The notes beneath the pieces were generated by a model that worked only from the letters and a program-made list of their open reading frames with translations, ran no database searches and had not been told where the DNA came from. This document shows, piece by piece, positions 17,553 to 26,672 of a stretch of DNA of 31,077 nucleotides. Position 1 is the stretch's first letter. Each line of letters opens with the position of its first letter. Source of the DNA: Cristatella mucedo (lineage: Eukaryota > Bryozoa > Phylactolaemata > Cristatellidae). Made by a program: the position numbers and the translations under genes. The stretch is from positions 1 through 31,077 of the forward strand of contig WPIO01000526.1 in the NCBI GenBank assembly GCA_009760855.2, in the 5' to 3' direction.

Positions 17553-18543
17553 CCGATTTACACTGGTGCAGTCGTCCTAGCGATGGAAAGGCTCCTCCGC
17601 CAGCGTGCCAGCGGTCGCCCGCCGCTGCAGAGAGAAACGTCAGCATGCGAGCTATGCGAATCGGCGTCACCTTTGAAGTTCAAGCAGGAGCAGCAGGAGT
17701 TGCATTGAAAGGGCGATTCCTGACCGCAATACCACACTCGACGAGCTTTTGGGCTCGTATCGGCTTTTCGTACCTCCTAATTTCAGCCCAGATAGCGTGT
17801 TTGGTGCTTAAGTTGAGCAGAATTTCAGTTTTCATCCCAGTAGGCGCTCGACTTTCTCTTGCAGCTTCTTATCGGCACATAATAACAAGAAACGGAAGCC
17901 CGGAAATGCATTCCTGTCAAAAGGCGTTTAGAACTCGAGTCGACAATATATTAACGATGCAAGGAACGGTTGGAGAGTCGCTCCGGTTCGGAAATCTCTC
18001 GGTTAGTTCTATTTCCTAAAATCCCACCTGCTCATCCTGTTCCCCATTTATGACTAGTAAGAATCCTCGAGTGACCCTCTGACCTCCTTACAACCCACAA
18101 GGCATCAACAAAGCGCAGGCGGTCCGAGTAAGAGCGGCCACCAAGCCGACGTCGGCGGTGGAGGGCGGCTAGTCGGCCTTTGACATCGCTGTCGGCTGGC
18201 GACGAAGGCCCGTCAGTAGGCAGGTACGAGCGCAAAATCGCCAGCCGCCCATGCGTTCGTGGCGCGCGAATCCAACTCTGCAAACGCACAAGCAATCGAG
18301 CCAACCACAGCCGCAGCCGACGGTTACTGCGAGCTGCTCCGGCGATGGGCGAAAATTGTCTGGAAGCGCAGTCGTCTGAGCGGCGGCATCGAGACGGAGC
18401 TTCGCGCGGAGGCGAATACTTTAACAGGTGAATCTTGGTTTACGTCGTGTGTGACCGAACAGCGGCAGGTTAGGGAATTTTGTCTTGGAGGATTGCCGAG
18501 AGCTGGCGGCGGCAGAAGTGGGCGGGCTCTCTTAAATTACTAC

Positions 18544-18722
18544 TTTTGCATGCTGACCCAGTGCATGTAACCCCTAACCATGTTATTCATTTTGTTTGTT
18601 TTTCAAGCATGATTTTACTTACTATTCTATTGCGTATCACTTTGCAGCAAATGTAAAGCGCCTAGAAAGAGATTAAGTTCTCTGAGGGCGCTTTATCAAG
18701 TGCAATATTATTATTATTATTA
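18544..18722 (+). mobile_element. LINE B 3' end inserted in block R1
   Basis: The last ~180 bases of LINE B, from TTTTGCATGCTGACCCAGTG to the (ATT)n tail, with an intact hairpin. Copy R3 has the empty site (TTAAATTACTGCATTCCCG near 24308-24326). A TAC on each side (18541-18543 and 18723-18725) may be a 3-bp target-site duplication. Confidence 0.92.
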
Positions 18723-18892
18723 TACATTCCCGTTCGTTAGGAATTTCTGCGAAGGGCGTGAATGGGGGGTTTCATTGAGACGTTTACGGCTTATCCGCGA
18801 AATGTCGAGGTATTCCGCACGCAAACGCTCTTGAAATGAGCTATCACATTTTGCTCGTTCGCCAGCCCGCTTCGCCACGCTGCAATCCATCA

Positions 18893-18915
18893 ATTCGCCA
18901 GGCGCAGCGGCGAAT
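18893..18915. other. Hairpin in block R1 paired with a co-varying one in R3
   Basis: ATTCGCC (18893-18899) and GGCGAAT (18909-18915) pair around a 9-base loop. The same place in R3 (24489-24515) has ATTTGCC and GGCAAAT, so both sides of one base pair changed together. Confidence 0.7.
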
Positions 18916-19764
18916 GCGACGCTCATGTGGCGATTGCATATTACAACAGGGAACCGCTTGGAGACTTTGCTTCGACCAGTTCAGCGCCATTCGGCAATTG
19001 CAGCGTTCTCGGCGAAGCGAATCAATATGAGCCTCGCGCAGTCACCGCCCTTAGCTCGCGACGAATCATAGCTGAGTAATGCTACTGCACGGAACTCAAA
19101 TAGAGTTCAAGTATAGCGAGGCGATCATCGACTCAATGTTACCATATACAGCATGCGAGTTCCAGACGAACGGTCAGCAAAAGTACTTTGCATAACACAG
19201 AGAGCGGGTGATGTAAAATCGATCAAGAGGCAACCGTGAGTCGTAAATTTGCAATATTCTTTTTCGAGAGCCCGAAGCACGCGAAACGCTGAGAAATTCT
19301 GCATCTGCAATATACGTCGTCAGCAGAAGGACCTAATGGCGGTGGAAAGACTTATAGCACTATAGTGGTACAGTAGAAGTTGAGGTCGGACAGAAAATAA
19401 CAAAGGCGGCCGGCCGAGAAGACTAGAAAGGTAACGTACGACATTGACTCTCCAGCTACCGACTGCGGCGCATCCTGTCCAGCTCTCGTGAGCAGCAACT
19501 GTCATGCTACTCACTGTCTCAACGGCTCTCCCAACTCATCTATGCTTCTCCCTTTCTCTTCGTTGCGCGATATGAAGTTCGTTAGCTGCCGAATGCTTAC
19601 CAAGAGCCGCTTAGGCTGCGACCTCGCGTCATTCCGACGTGACATTACTTCAGTCGTGCTAACCATGAGCAGTGCCCGGCCACCGCCGCTGCCTAACGCA
19701 CATGTTGACCTTCCCGCGGGCAATCGAAATACCTAAGGTGTCGGGGGTTGCCACGATGTGACGT

Positions 19765-20270
19765 TGGATGCTGGTCGTGCAACGGATACAGAGCAAAGTT
19801 CTTACGCTGACCCAGAAGGCCCACTGCGGCTTGGCTCCTTCGTACCTAGCTGTATTGCTGCACCAGTTTCAGCCTCTTTGCGACCTCAGGTCCTGTGTGG
19901 ACAATAAATTAGCTGCTCCATTCCTCCGCGTAAAGACCGTTGGCGACAAAGGCTTTAGCTCTGCAAGTCCTAGGCTGTGGAACTCGCTTCCACAATTGGT
20001 ACGCAACGACAACTATTCTCCTGCTGCCGACTCTGCCTAAGTCATTTCAGTGGTCCTGAGCTGCTACTTCCATGCTACTCACTACCTGGACTGCTCTCCT
20101 GATGCCGCTACGCTTACCACTTTCTCTTTGTTGGTTAAGACGCAGTCTGTTGGCTACCGAATGCGTACCGAAAGCCGCTCAGGCTGCTAGTGCTCTATAC
20201 AAAACTCTCCTGCGTAACACCCACATGGTCTTTATGACTTTGAGGAGTTATAGATGGAGACACATTACAT
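19765..20270 (+). mobile_element. LINE A 3' fragment inserted in block R1
   Basis: Starts at a segment corresponding to the ELGWLPVEQRIQ region of LINE A (GGATGCTGGTCGTGCAACGG), runs through GLAPSYL, VPFLRVKTVGDKGFSSASPRLWNSLPQ and the 3' untranslated region to GTTATAGATGGAGACACATTACATT. Block R resumes after it at TCATCGACAGCGCCCGG, continuous in R2 and R3. An ACATT-like sequence at the target may be the duplication. 19768-20040 remains open for 90 codons of LINE C-terminal sequence. Confidence 0.88.
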
Positions 20271-20736
20271 TTTTCATCGACAGCGCCCGGCACTTGGATG
20301 CAGTAGCTGCCTCGTCGCCGCATGGTTTACGCGCATTGTCGCTTAGCGGCCGCCAGTGTTCGCCGCCCAGTGCTCGCTCGACAGTCGTCCTACGACTGCA
20401 CGATCTCTTCGGACGGGAAGCTAATTTGCATGCGAGGCCGGCGGCCGCTGCGAAAAAAGAGGTCTCGCTGCTCGAGCGTCTTTGCTGAGTGGCATAGGTA
20501 ACGCACCGGGCAGTGACGTCACGCCTCCTACCGGGAGAAAGCGTCTGGCACCCTTCGTTCTCGCGCGAAGACGTAGTCTAACCTGACGCCTTCGTCGCGA
20601 CCACCGGGCCGAACCCGCGAATGATGCTTTTCGCGTCGCATTTGTGCTACTACGCTTGACTGGCGGGTTCTATGGCTTCAATCCTTCTGGCTGCGTTCGC
20701 TTTCGGACGCTTGCACGCACGCTTATTTCAATAACA

Positions 20737-21207
20737 ATAATAATACATTTGACATGACGCCCTCGGATAGCTCAATCTCCTTCTAGGCACTTTACTTTTC
20801 TGCAAAGAAAGCATGATCGAACGCCCACATCATTCCTCTAAGCTCTACTCATATGGGCCCTGCGACGTCATTCGATTTAAAGCCACGTACGTGGGTTCAT
20901 TTTTTTTCTACCGAAGTGAGTCGAATTTTAGAAAACGACGCTCGATTTATGGCGCTTACGTCAGCCAACTTATACCTGACTGCGTCGCACTTGTATAGCA
21001 GTCTCGAGAGATAAGTCACTGTGCGCTGGGTTACTACAGGGTGGACACTTACAACTGCCACCGGTCACGAACCCTGCTAAATCAAATTTGATAATGCAGC
21101 CATTGCGTCGAGCTACAGCACGAAGACAAAGAGGTCGACACAAAGTGAATTCTAAAATGAACAAAGTCAGCATGAGTCTCGCGTGCCTCGTGCGGCAGCC
21201 CACGTCT
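20737..21207 (-). mobile_element. Non-autonomous element D, copy D1, with LINE B-like tail
   Basis: A ~470-bp minus-strand unit whose 3' end reads, on the minus strand, AAGTAAAGTGCCTAGAAGGAG...GAGGGCGTC then ATGTCAAATGTATTATTATTG. That is the LINE B tail layout: hairpin plus (ATT)n. The body does not encode LINE protein. A GGTTCGTGACC near 21062-21072 (minus) resembles a B box, but no convincing A box is seen. The second copy is at 23371-23865. I infer a non-autonomous retroposon using an L2-like LINE. Confidence 0.65.
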
Positions 21208-21695
21208 GGGGCTCCCTCAGAGAACTCAGTCTCTTTCTAGGCGCTTTACATTTGCTGCAAGGGAAAACGCAATTTAATGGTGAGTAATATCATGCTTGAT
21301 AAACAACATGAATAACATGTTTAGGGTGTCATGCACAGGGTCAGCATGCAAATGTGGTTAGTGGCAGCATGCACAGTGTCAGCACGCATAAGCACATCAA
21401 GGACGAATGATAGGGACCCACTAAATGCTGTCCTAAATAGGTGTGTTTTTAAGTTCTTTTTAAAGTTGGTCAAGTCAGTGGATGTTCTGACGCAATTCGG
21501 GAGGGAGTTCCAGGCTTTGGGAGCATACGTACTCAGTGCACGGTCTCCAAAGGGCTTGAGGTTTGTACGAGATATTGATAGACTGTTGGATTCCAAAAAG
21601 CGGTGGTTCGGTGCTTGGCCTGGTGGGGGAGTAGATCGGACGCATAGGCTGGAGCCAAAGAATAAAGTGACCTAAAAGTCATTGACAAAACCTTG
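21208..21695 (-). mobile_element. LINE B 3' fragment, minus strand
   Basis: Reading leftward, the reverse complement gives the C-terminal ORF2 region (minus-strand frame 21321-21596: SISRTNLKPFGDRALSTYAPKAWNSLPNCVRTSTDLTNFKKNLKTHLF in pieces), the CATGCTGACCCTGTGCATG segment, GCAGCAAATGTAAAGCGCC, and part of the hairpin. The second hairpin arm is broken (GGGAGCC instead of GGGCGCT) and the (ATT)n tail is lost. It separates D1 from R2. Confidence 0.88.
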
Positions 21696-21699
21696 GTTG

Positions 21700-23370
21700 G
21701 TAAATCCGGTTGGTAAATCTCCCGGGTGGTACTCTTTCCTACAATCCCACCTGCTGGCCGTGGCCCCATCTTTTGACTAGCAAGAATCCTCTGTCGACCC
21801 TCTCGTCTCTTAACTACGCGCCGCCGCATCAACAAAGCGTAGGCGGTCCGACTGGAAGCGGCCGCCGAGCTGACGTCTGCGGAGGGGGCTAGTAGGCCTT
21901 TGACGTCGCCGTCGGCGAACGTCCAAGGCCCATCGCTAGGCCGGTACGAGCGCAAAATCACCTTCCGCCCGCACGTTCGCCGGGCGGGAATCCGACGCCG
22001 CGAACGCACTCGCGGTACGAGCGCCGCAGAGTAGGGCGGCTTGACGGAAGAGTTCCACAACTAAAGGTACGGTCTCCATAGGATTTGTTGTTCATCCCCG
22101 TTCGATGGGCGCTTTGGTTCGGGGAGCGAGTATGGGGGTTTTCGCTGAGTGCTACGCTTTTGCGGGTTATCCAAGAAATTTCGTGGTATTCCGCACGCGA
22201 ACGCTCTTGAAATGGGCTTTCGAGTTTTGCTCGCTTGCCGGTCCGCTTAGCCACGTTGCGTTCGTTGCGATTTGTACAGTTGACGGCTGCGGCGAGATTC
22301 TTACGATTCGGCTGATGAGTCGTCAGAATGGCCGCAGTAAACGCTCCAGTCCGGGGTTCGCCGCCGCCGTCGCAATAGAGTAGTCTACGTCGTCTGCAGG
22401 AGGACCTGGTGGAGGTAGAAAGACTTATATCAATACAGTAGACGTTGAAGTTGGATAGGAAATAACAAAAGTGGCAGGCCTAGAAGAATAGAGCGGTAAT
22501 GTACTATATCTACTTCCCTGCTACCACGTGCGGCACATTCTGTCCAGCAGTCACGAGCTGCTACTTTCACGCTACTCATTATCTCAACTGGTCTCTAAAA
22601 CTCAGCCATGCTGCTAACTTTCTCTCTGTTGCTTGAGGTGAACTCTGTGGGCTACCGAATACGTACTGAAAGCCGCTTAGGCTGGGAGTACGCTATACTA
22701 AACTCTTTTGTGTAACAATCACACCGTCATTGGGGCTTTGTGGAGTTACAGACAGATATGCATTACATTATGTTACGTTATTCGCACTAATCTCGAGCGG
22801 CGTGTCCGACGCCTCCGGCGTAACGCACTTGTCGATACTCCCGCGAGCAATTGAAATATATAAGGCCACGCGGATGGCACGACGTGAAATTTGAGAGACC
22901 CTCGACAGCGCCTGACACTTGGACGCAGTAGCGGCCTCGTGACTGCACGGTTTACGCGTCGTCGCTTGACGGCCGCCTGTGTGCGCCTTTTAGTGTTCGC
23001 TCGACAGTCGTCCTACGACTGGACGATCTCTACGGACAAAAGCCTAATTTGCATGCGAGGGCGGTGACAGCTGGGTAAAGTGCTCGAGTAAGGTCTCGCT
23101 GCCCGAGGTAAACTGCTCGAGCGTCTTCACTTCTGCGGCGTTCGTAACGCACCCCGTGCTGACGTCACGCATCTACCCGGAGGAAGCGTCTGGCGCCGCT
23201 TGTACGCATGCAAAGACCGCAGTCTAATCTGACACCTCCGTCGCGGCTGCCGTACAGAACCAGAGCACAACACTTTGCACGTCGTATTCATGCGACTGCA
23301 TTTGACTCGCGGGCATTACGGCTTCTGTCCTGGAGACTACGTTCACTTTCAAAAGCGTTTGCACGAGTAT
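21700..23370 (+). repeat. Repeat block R, copy 2
   Basis: Duplicate of R1 and R3 with its own internal deletion (~the 24085-24310 equivalent is missing near 22040). It contains the fixed LINE A 3' end at about 22540-22775 (GCTACTTTCACGCTACTCATTATC through GATATGCATTACATTA) and the right arm to GCGTTTGCACGAG. It is the least interrupted copy of the R right arm. No conserved open frame: 21710-21892 and 22105-22383 are not open in R1. Confidence 0.8.
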
Positions 23371-23865
23371 ATTTCAATAATAATAATATATTCAATACTA
23401 AATAAATTGGATATAGTGCCACTAGAGAACTCAATCTTTTTCTAGGCACTTTACTTTGCTGTGAAGGAAGCACAATCGTACGCCCGCATAATTCCTCTAA
23501 CCTGTATTCGCATGGGCTCCGTAACACCGTTTGCCTTGAAGCCAAATTAGTGAGTTTATATTCTTTACGGAAGCGAATCGAATTTCTGAAAACGGTATTC
23601 CATTTATGGCGCTGACGTGAGCCAACGTTTACTCGACTGTGTTGCGCTTATAAAACAGCCTCAAAAGATAAGTTGCTGTGCGCTGGGTTACTACAGGTTG
23701 GCGACTTAAAACTGCCACTGGCCATGAACCCTGCTGGATCAAATTAGGGAATGCAGCCATTGCGTCGAGCTGTCGCACGAAGACAACGCGGGCGACAGAA
23801 AGTAAATCAAACCAGCGAAGTCAGCATGAATCTTGCATGCATAGTGCGGCAGCCCACATCGGGGA
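23371..23865 (-). mobile_element. Non-autonomous element D, copy D2
   Basis: Minus-strand partner of D1: collinear segments include GGCTCCGTAACACCG / GGCCCTGCGACGTC, AGATAAGTTGCTGTGCGCTGGGTTACTACAGG and GCCATTGCGTCGAGCT. The tail hairpin arms AGTGCC (23415-23420) and GGCACT (23445-23450) pair perfectly, then comes an AT-rich tail with TAATAATAATA. Its position after the R right arm is the same as D1's, so D joined the unit before the unit duplicated. Confidence 0.68.
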
Positions 23866-23929
23866 GGAAGAGCGTCCTAAGCGTCCTGAAGGAGTAGAAG
23901 CAAGCCCACTTTCATAGTGCAACCGTCCT

Positions 23930-24035
23930 CGTTAGGATGCTGTCCTAAATACGTGTGTTTTTAGGTTCTTTTTGAACGTGGTCAAGTCAGGAGATGTTCT
24001 GACGCAAGTCGGGAGGGAGTTCCAGCTCGACGAGT
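23930..24035 (-). mobile_element. LINE B fragment, minus strand
   Basis: GGATGCTGTCCTAAATACGTGTG, TCTTTTTGAACGTGGTCAAGTC and GACGCAAGTCGGGAGGGAGTTCCAG match the minus-strand LINE B at 21425-21515. It is about 100 bases of the C-terminal coding and adjacent region, truncated at both ends, at the usual place between D and the next R. Confidence 0.85.
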
Positions 24036-24488
24036 TCTCGAGTTCTAGCTCGATGGTGTGGTGTAAGTACCTTTAAGCCACCCGCAGCCGCAGCCGACGG
24101 TTACTGCGAGCTGCTCCAGCGATGGGCGCGAATTTTCTGGGAGCGCAGTCGTTTGAGCGGCGGCATCGAGATGGAGCTTCGAGCGTAGGTGAATACTTTA
24201 ACGGACGGTGCTCGGTTGCGTGGCGAGAGATCGAACAGCGGCTGGTTAGTGAATTTTGTCGTGGAGTATTGCCGAGAGCTGGCGGCGGCAGTAATGGGCG
24301 GGCTTTCTTAAATTACTGCATTCCCGTTCGTTACGAATTTCTTCTCGGGGCCCTGAATTTGGTTTTTCGCTGAGCGCTAGGCGTTTACGGCTTATCCGCA
24401 AAGTTTCGTGGCATTCCGAAGAACGCTCTTGAAATGGGCTGTTGAGTTTTGCTCGTTCGCCAGTCTGCTCAGCCACGCTGCGATCCAT

Positions 24489-24515
24489 GCATTTGCCAGG
24501 TGCAACGGCAAATGC
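24489..24515. other. 9-bp hairpin in block R3
   Basis: GCATTTGCC (24489-24497) and GGCAAATGC (24507-24515) are exact reverse complements around a 9-base loop; R1 has the paired variant at 18893-18915. Confidence 0.8.
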
Positions 24516-25764
24516 GACACTCACGTGGCGAATGCATTTTACAACGGGGAACCGCTTTGAGAGTTTGCTTCGACCAGTTTAGCGCCATTCGGCAATTACC
24601 GCGTTCTCGGCGATCAACGAGCCTCGCGCGGTCGCCGCCCTAAGCTCACTGCGATTCACAGCGGAGCTGAATAGTGCTACTGCACGGAGCTCAGAGTTTG
24701 CGTATCGCGCGGCGAATCCACGCAATTTCACCATGTACCACAGGTGAGTTCCAGACGAACGGACAGCAAAAGTACTTTGCAGCGCACAGAGAGTGGGTGA
24801 TGTAAAATCAATCGGGAGGCAACCGTGTGGCGTAAATTTGCAGTTTTCTTTTTCGAGAGCTCGACGCACACGAAACGCTGAGAAATTCTGTGGGGACGCT
24901 CTGCAGCAGGGCGCTGTATAGCCCGTAATAACGAGTGTAGCATCACCCAGCTGTTGTATAGTGGATTTGTAATAGGTCGCAATGGTTGTCCACGCATCGC
25001 GGTTTGTCGTGGCACTTGCATTACAAACGCCGCCGAAGAATGGGAGTGGTGGCGGCGGCGAGACTCCGACGATTCGGCTGATGAGTCATCAAAATAGCCA
25101 CAGTCAGTGCTCCAATCCGAGGCCGCAGCCGCCTCCGCACTATAATAGTCTACGTCGTCAGCAGGAGGACCTGATGGCGGTGGAAAGACTTATATCGCTA
25201 CAGTAGCTGTTGAGGTTGGACAGGAAATAACAAAAGCGGCAGGCCTAGCAGAATACAGTGGTAATGTACTTTATCTACTTTCCTGCTGCCGACTGCGGCT
25301 AATTTTTTCGAGCGGTCCTGAGCTGCTACTTTCATGCCATTATCATTATCTCAACTGCTCTCCAAACTCAGCCATGCTGCTCACTTTCTCTCTGTTGCTT
25401 GAGGTGAAGTCTTTTGGCCACTGAATGCGTACCGAAAGCCGCTTAGGCTGGGTGAGCTATACAAAACTCTTTTGCGTAACAATCACGCCGTCTTTGGGGC
25501 TTTGTGGAGTTACAGATGGATAGACATTACATTACGTTGCGTTATTCGCACTAACATCGAGCATCGCCCAGCCGACGCCTCCGGCGTAACGCACATGTCG
25601 ACACTCCCGCGAACAGTTAAATGGTTATGGCGGCGGGGGTGGCACGACGTGACATTTAAGAGACCCTCGACAGCGCCTGACACTTGAACGCAGTAGGTGC
25701 CTCGTGACTAGACGGTACACGCATCGTCTCTTGGTGGGCGCCAGTGTGCGCCGCCCAGCGCTCG

Positions 25765-25790
25765 GTCGTCCAGTTGTAGGACTGGACGAC
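25765..25790. other. 10-bp hairpin in the R3 right arm
   Basis: GTCGTCCAGT (25765-25774) and ACTGGACGAC (25781-25790) are exact reverse complements around TGTAGG. R1 (near 20380) and R2 (near 23000) instead have CAGTCGT and ACGACTG arms around CCT at the same place, so each copy keeps a stem in a shifted register. Confidence 0.8.
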
Positions 25791-25862
25791 CTCTTCGGAC
25801 GGGAGGCTAATTAGCATTCGGGAGGGACGACCTCTTCGGACGGGAGGCTAATTAGCATTCGG
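25784..25862 (+). repeat. 41-bp tandem duplication
   Basis: GGACGACCTCTTCGGACGGG at 25784 recurs at 25825 with the following GAGGCTAATTAGCATTCGG; R1 and R2 have only one unit. A third partial echo (GGACGGCAGGCTAATTTG) follows from 25861. Confidence 0.9.
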
Positions 25863-25871
25863 ACGGCAGGC

Positions 25872-26672
25872 TAATTTGTCAGGCGCCTCGCTCGAGCGGA
25901 CGCGCTGCTCGGCGGCCGGGCAGGTAGCGGTGCGCTGGTAGCCGAGGCAGCCATCGGCGTGTTCTCGCGGAGGGTGGACGCGAGCGACTTCGCCTGCAGT
26001 TAGCTCGCGGGCTAGCGATGAGCTATCGCGCCCCGCCCCCGGCCGGCAGACCGTCAGAATCTCTGGCAGCTGGGCTGCCGATCAGGGGCAGTACCGTCGT
26101 TTAGATAAAACCGCACCTGAGCATTTGAGCCAGAGAAGCAGAGGTAAAGCCTTGCGATGTAAATCTCAGACAGACGGCGTGACAGAAAGATCGTCGTTAC
26201 GCCCACGCAGGGTGGCTACCACAGACTGAATAATGTAGTGGCGTTTGCAGGAAACGACGCTTGCGACTGACGCACCGAGCACCACGATTCCAGACTTCCC
26301 TCGGACTGCCCTCCTGCGCTCTTGCGGTGCAACTGCGAGAGCGGTGGCCACTCGGCTCGTGACGTGCAGCTGTTTACACAGGTTTGTTTTCGCAGGTGAC
26401 CGCGCTGCCGCTCTGCATGGGTCGCAGCCGCCACTGGACACGACTGGGACGAGACGTGCGCGTCTGTAGACTCCGGGCAAACGGCTCCCCCCCCCCGGCT
26501 GCTGCTGCTGAGCGCAGCGTCGGCCTCTGAAGGAGGCTGCAGCTGTTAATTTTGACGAGACGTTCGCTTGGCGCTCTGCCGGCAAAGGTTCGTCTGACGC
26601 TGCTGCCTCTCATATCTAGCTGCAGAAGAGCAGCAATAGAACTCAAGCTCATTCTGTGCTATATGACTCAGA
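25872..26672 (-). repeat. Repeat I, copy 2 (inverted relative to 1.15-1.80 kb)
   Basis: Reverse complement of repeat I copy 1: GCGGACGCGCTGC, AGGGTGGACGCGAGCGACTTCGCC, GCTAGCGATGAGCTA, GCAGCGTCGGCCTCTGAAGGAGGCTGCAGCTGTTAA and GCGCTCTGCCGGCAAAGGTTCGTCTGACGC match in reverse order. It has ~325 bases (about 26068-26394) not found in copy 1, and a C10 run at 26487-26496. The minus-strand frame 26166-26585 (139 codons) spans this repeat and the extra segment; copy 1 does not support it as a gene. Confidence 0.75.

Larger units (their letters stand above)
16173..17984 (+). repeat. Repeat block P, copy 2 (most complete copy)
   Basis: The 5' part matches 4661-5690; 16570-17255 also matches 29838-30500; 17256-17960 matches 30500-31077 and the remnant at 7320-7560. 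Shared landmarks include AAGCTTGGTGGACAGCA, CAGATGAAGCAACTGC, AGGATCGTGGGCAGGTGAGG, ACTTCGGATAGTATGGCTGAAG, CGTCCTAGCGATGGAAAGGC and AAGTTCAAGCAGGAGCAGCAGG. It contains an embedded SINE S (16720-16885) and a minus-strand LINE remnant (17290-17552). The plus-strand frame 17477-18019 (180 codons) is disrupted in copy 3 and is not called a gene. Block R1 follows directly. Confidence 0.82.
18003..20736 (+). repeat. Repeat block R, copy 1
   Basis: Matches 21700-23370 and 24078-25870. Interrupted by LINE B (18544-18722) and LINE A (19765-20270). Shared segments are CCACCTGCT near 18025, GCATCAACAAAGCG, GCAGCCGACGGTTACTGCGAGCTGCTCC, CGAACGGTCAGCAAAAGTACTTTGC, GGAAAGACTTATA, an embedded LINE A 3' end (about 19490-19625), and the right arm CAGCGCCCGGCACTTGGATGCAG through TTGCACGCACG. 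No frame is open across the copies. It may be a composite non-autonomous element or simply part of the amplified unit; I cannot name a family. Confidence 0.8.
24078..25870 (+). repeat. Repeat block R, copy 3
   Basis: Starts at GCAGCCGCAGCCGACGGTTACTGCG and matches R1 closely, without the LINE B insertion (empty site near 24308-24326) and without the LINE A insertion (continuous near 25655). It contains the fixed LINE A 3' end (about 25300-25545), the GACGCCTCCGGCGTAACGC segment, a strong hairpin at 25765-25790 and a 41-bp tandem duplication. It ends at repeat I copy 2, with no D element. Open frames 24122-24373 and 25472-25687 are not conserved in other copies. Confidence 0.8.

Noticed and set aside
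17477-18019. 180-codon plus-strand gene in block P2
   Set aside because: The same stretch in P3 is broken, and a minus-strand LINE-like remnant explains part of it better.
26166-26585. 139-codon minus-strand gene
   Set aside because: GC-rich repeat I plus an unshared segment; overlapping open frames in several phases and a C10 run indicate compositional openness, not coding.
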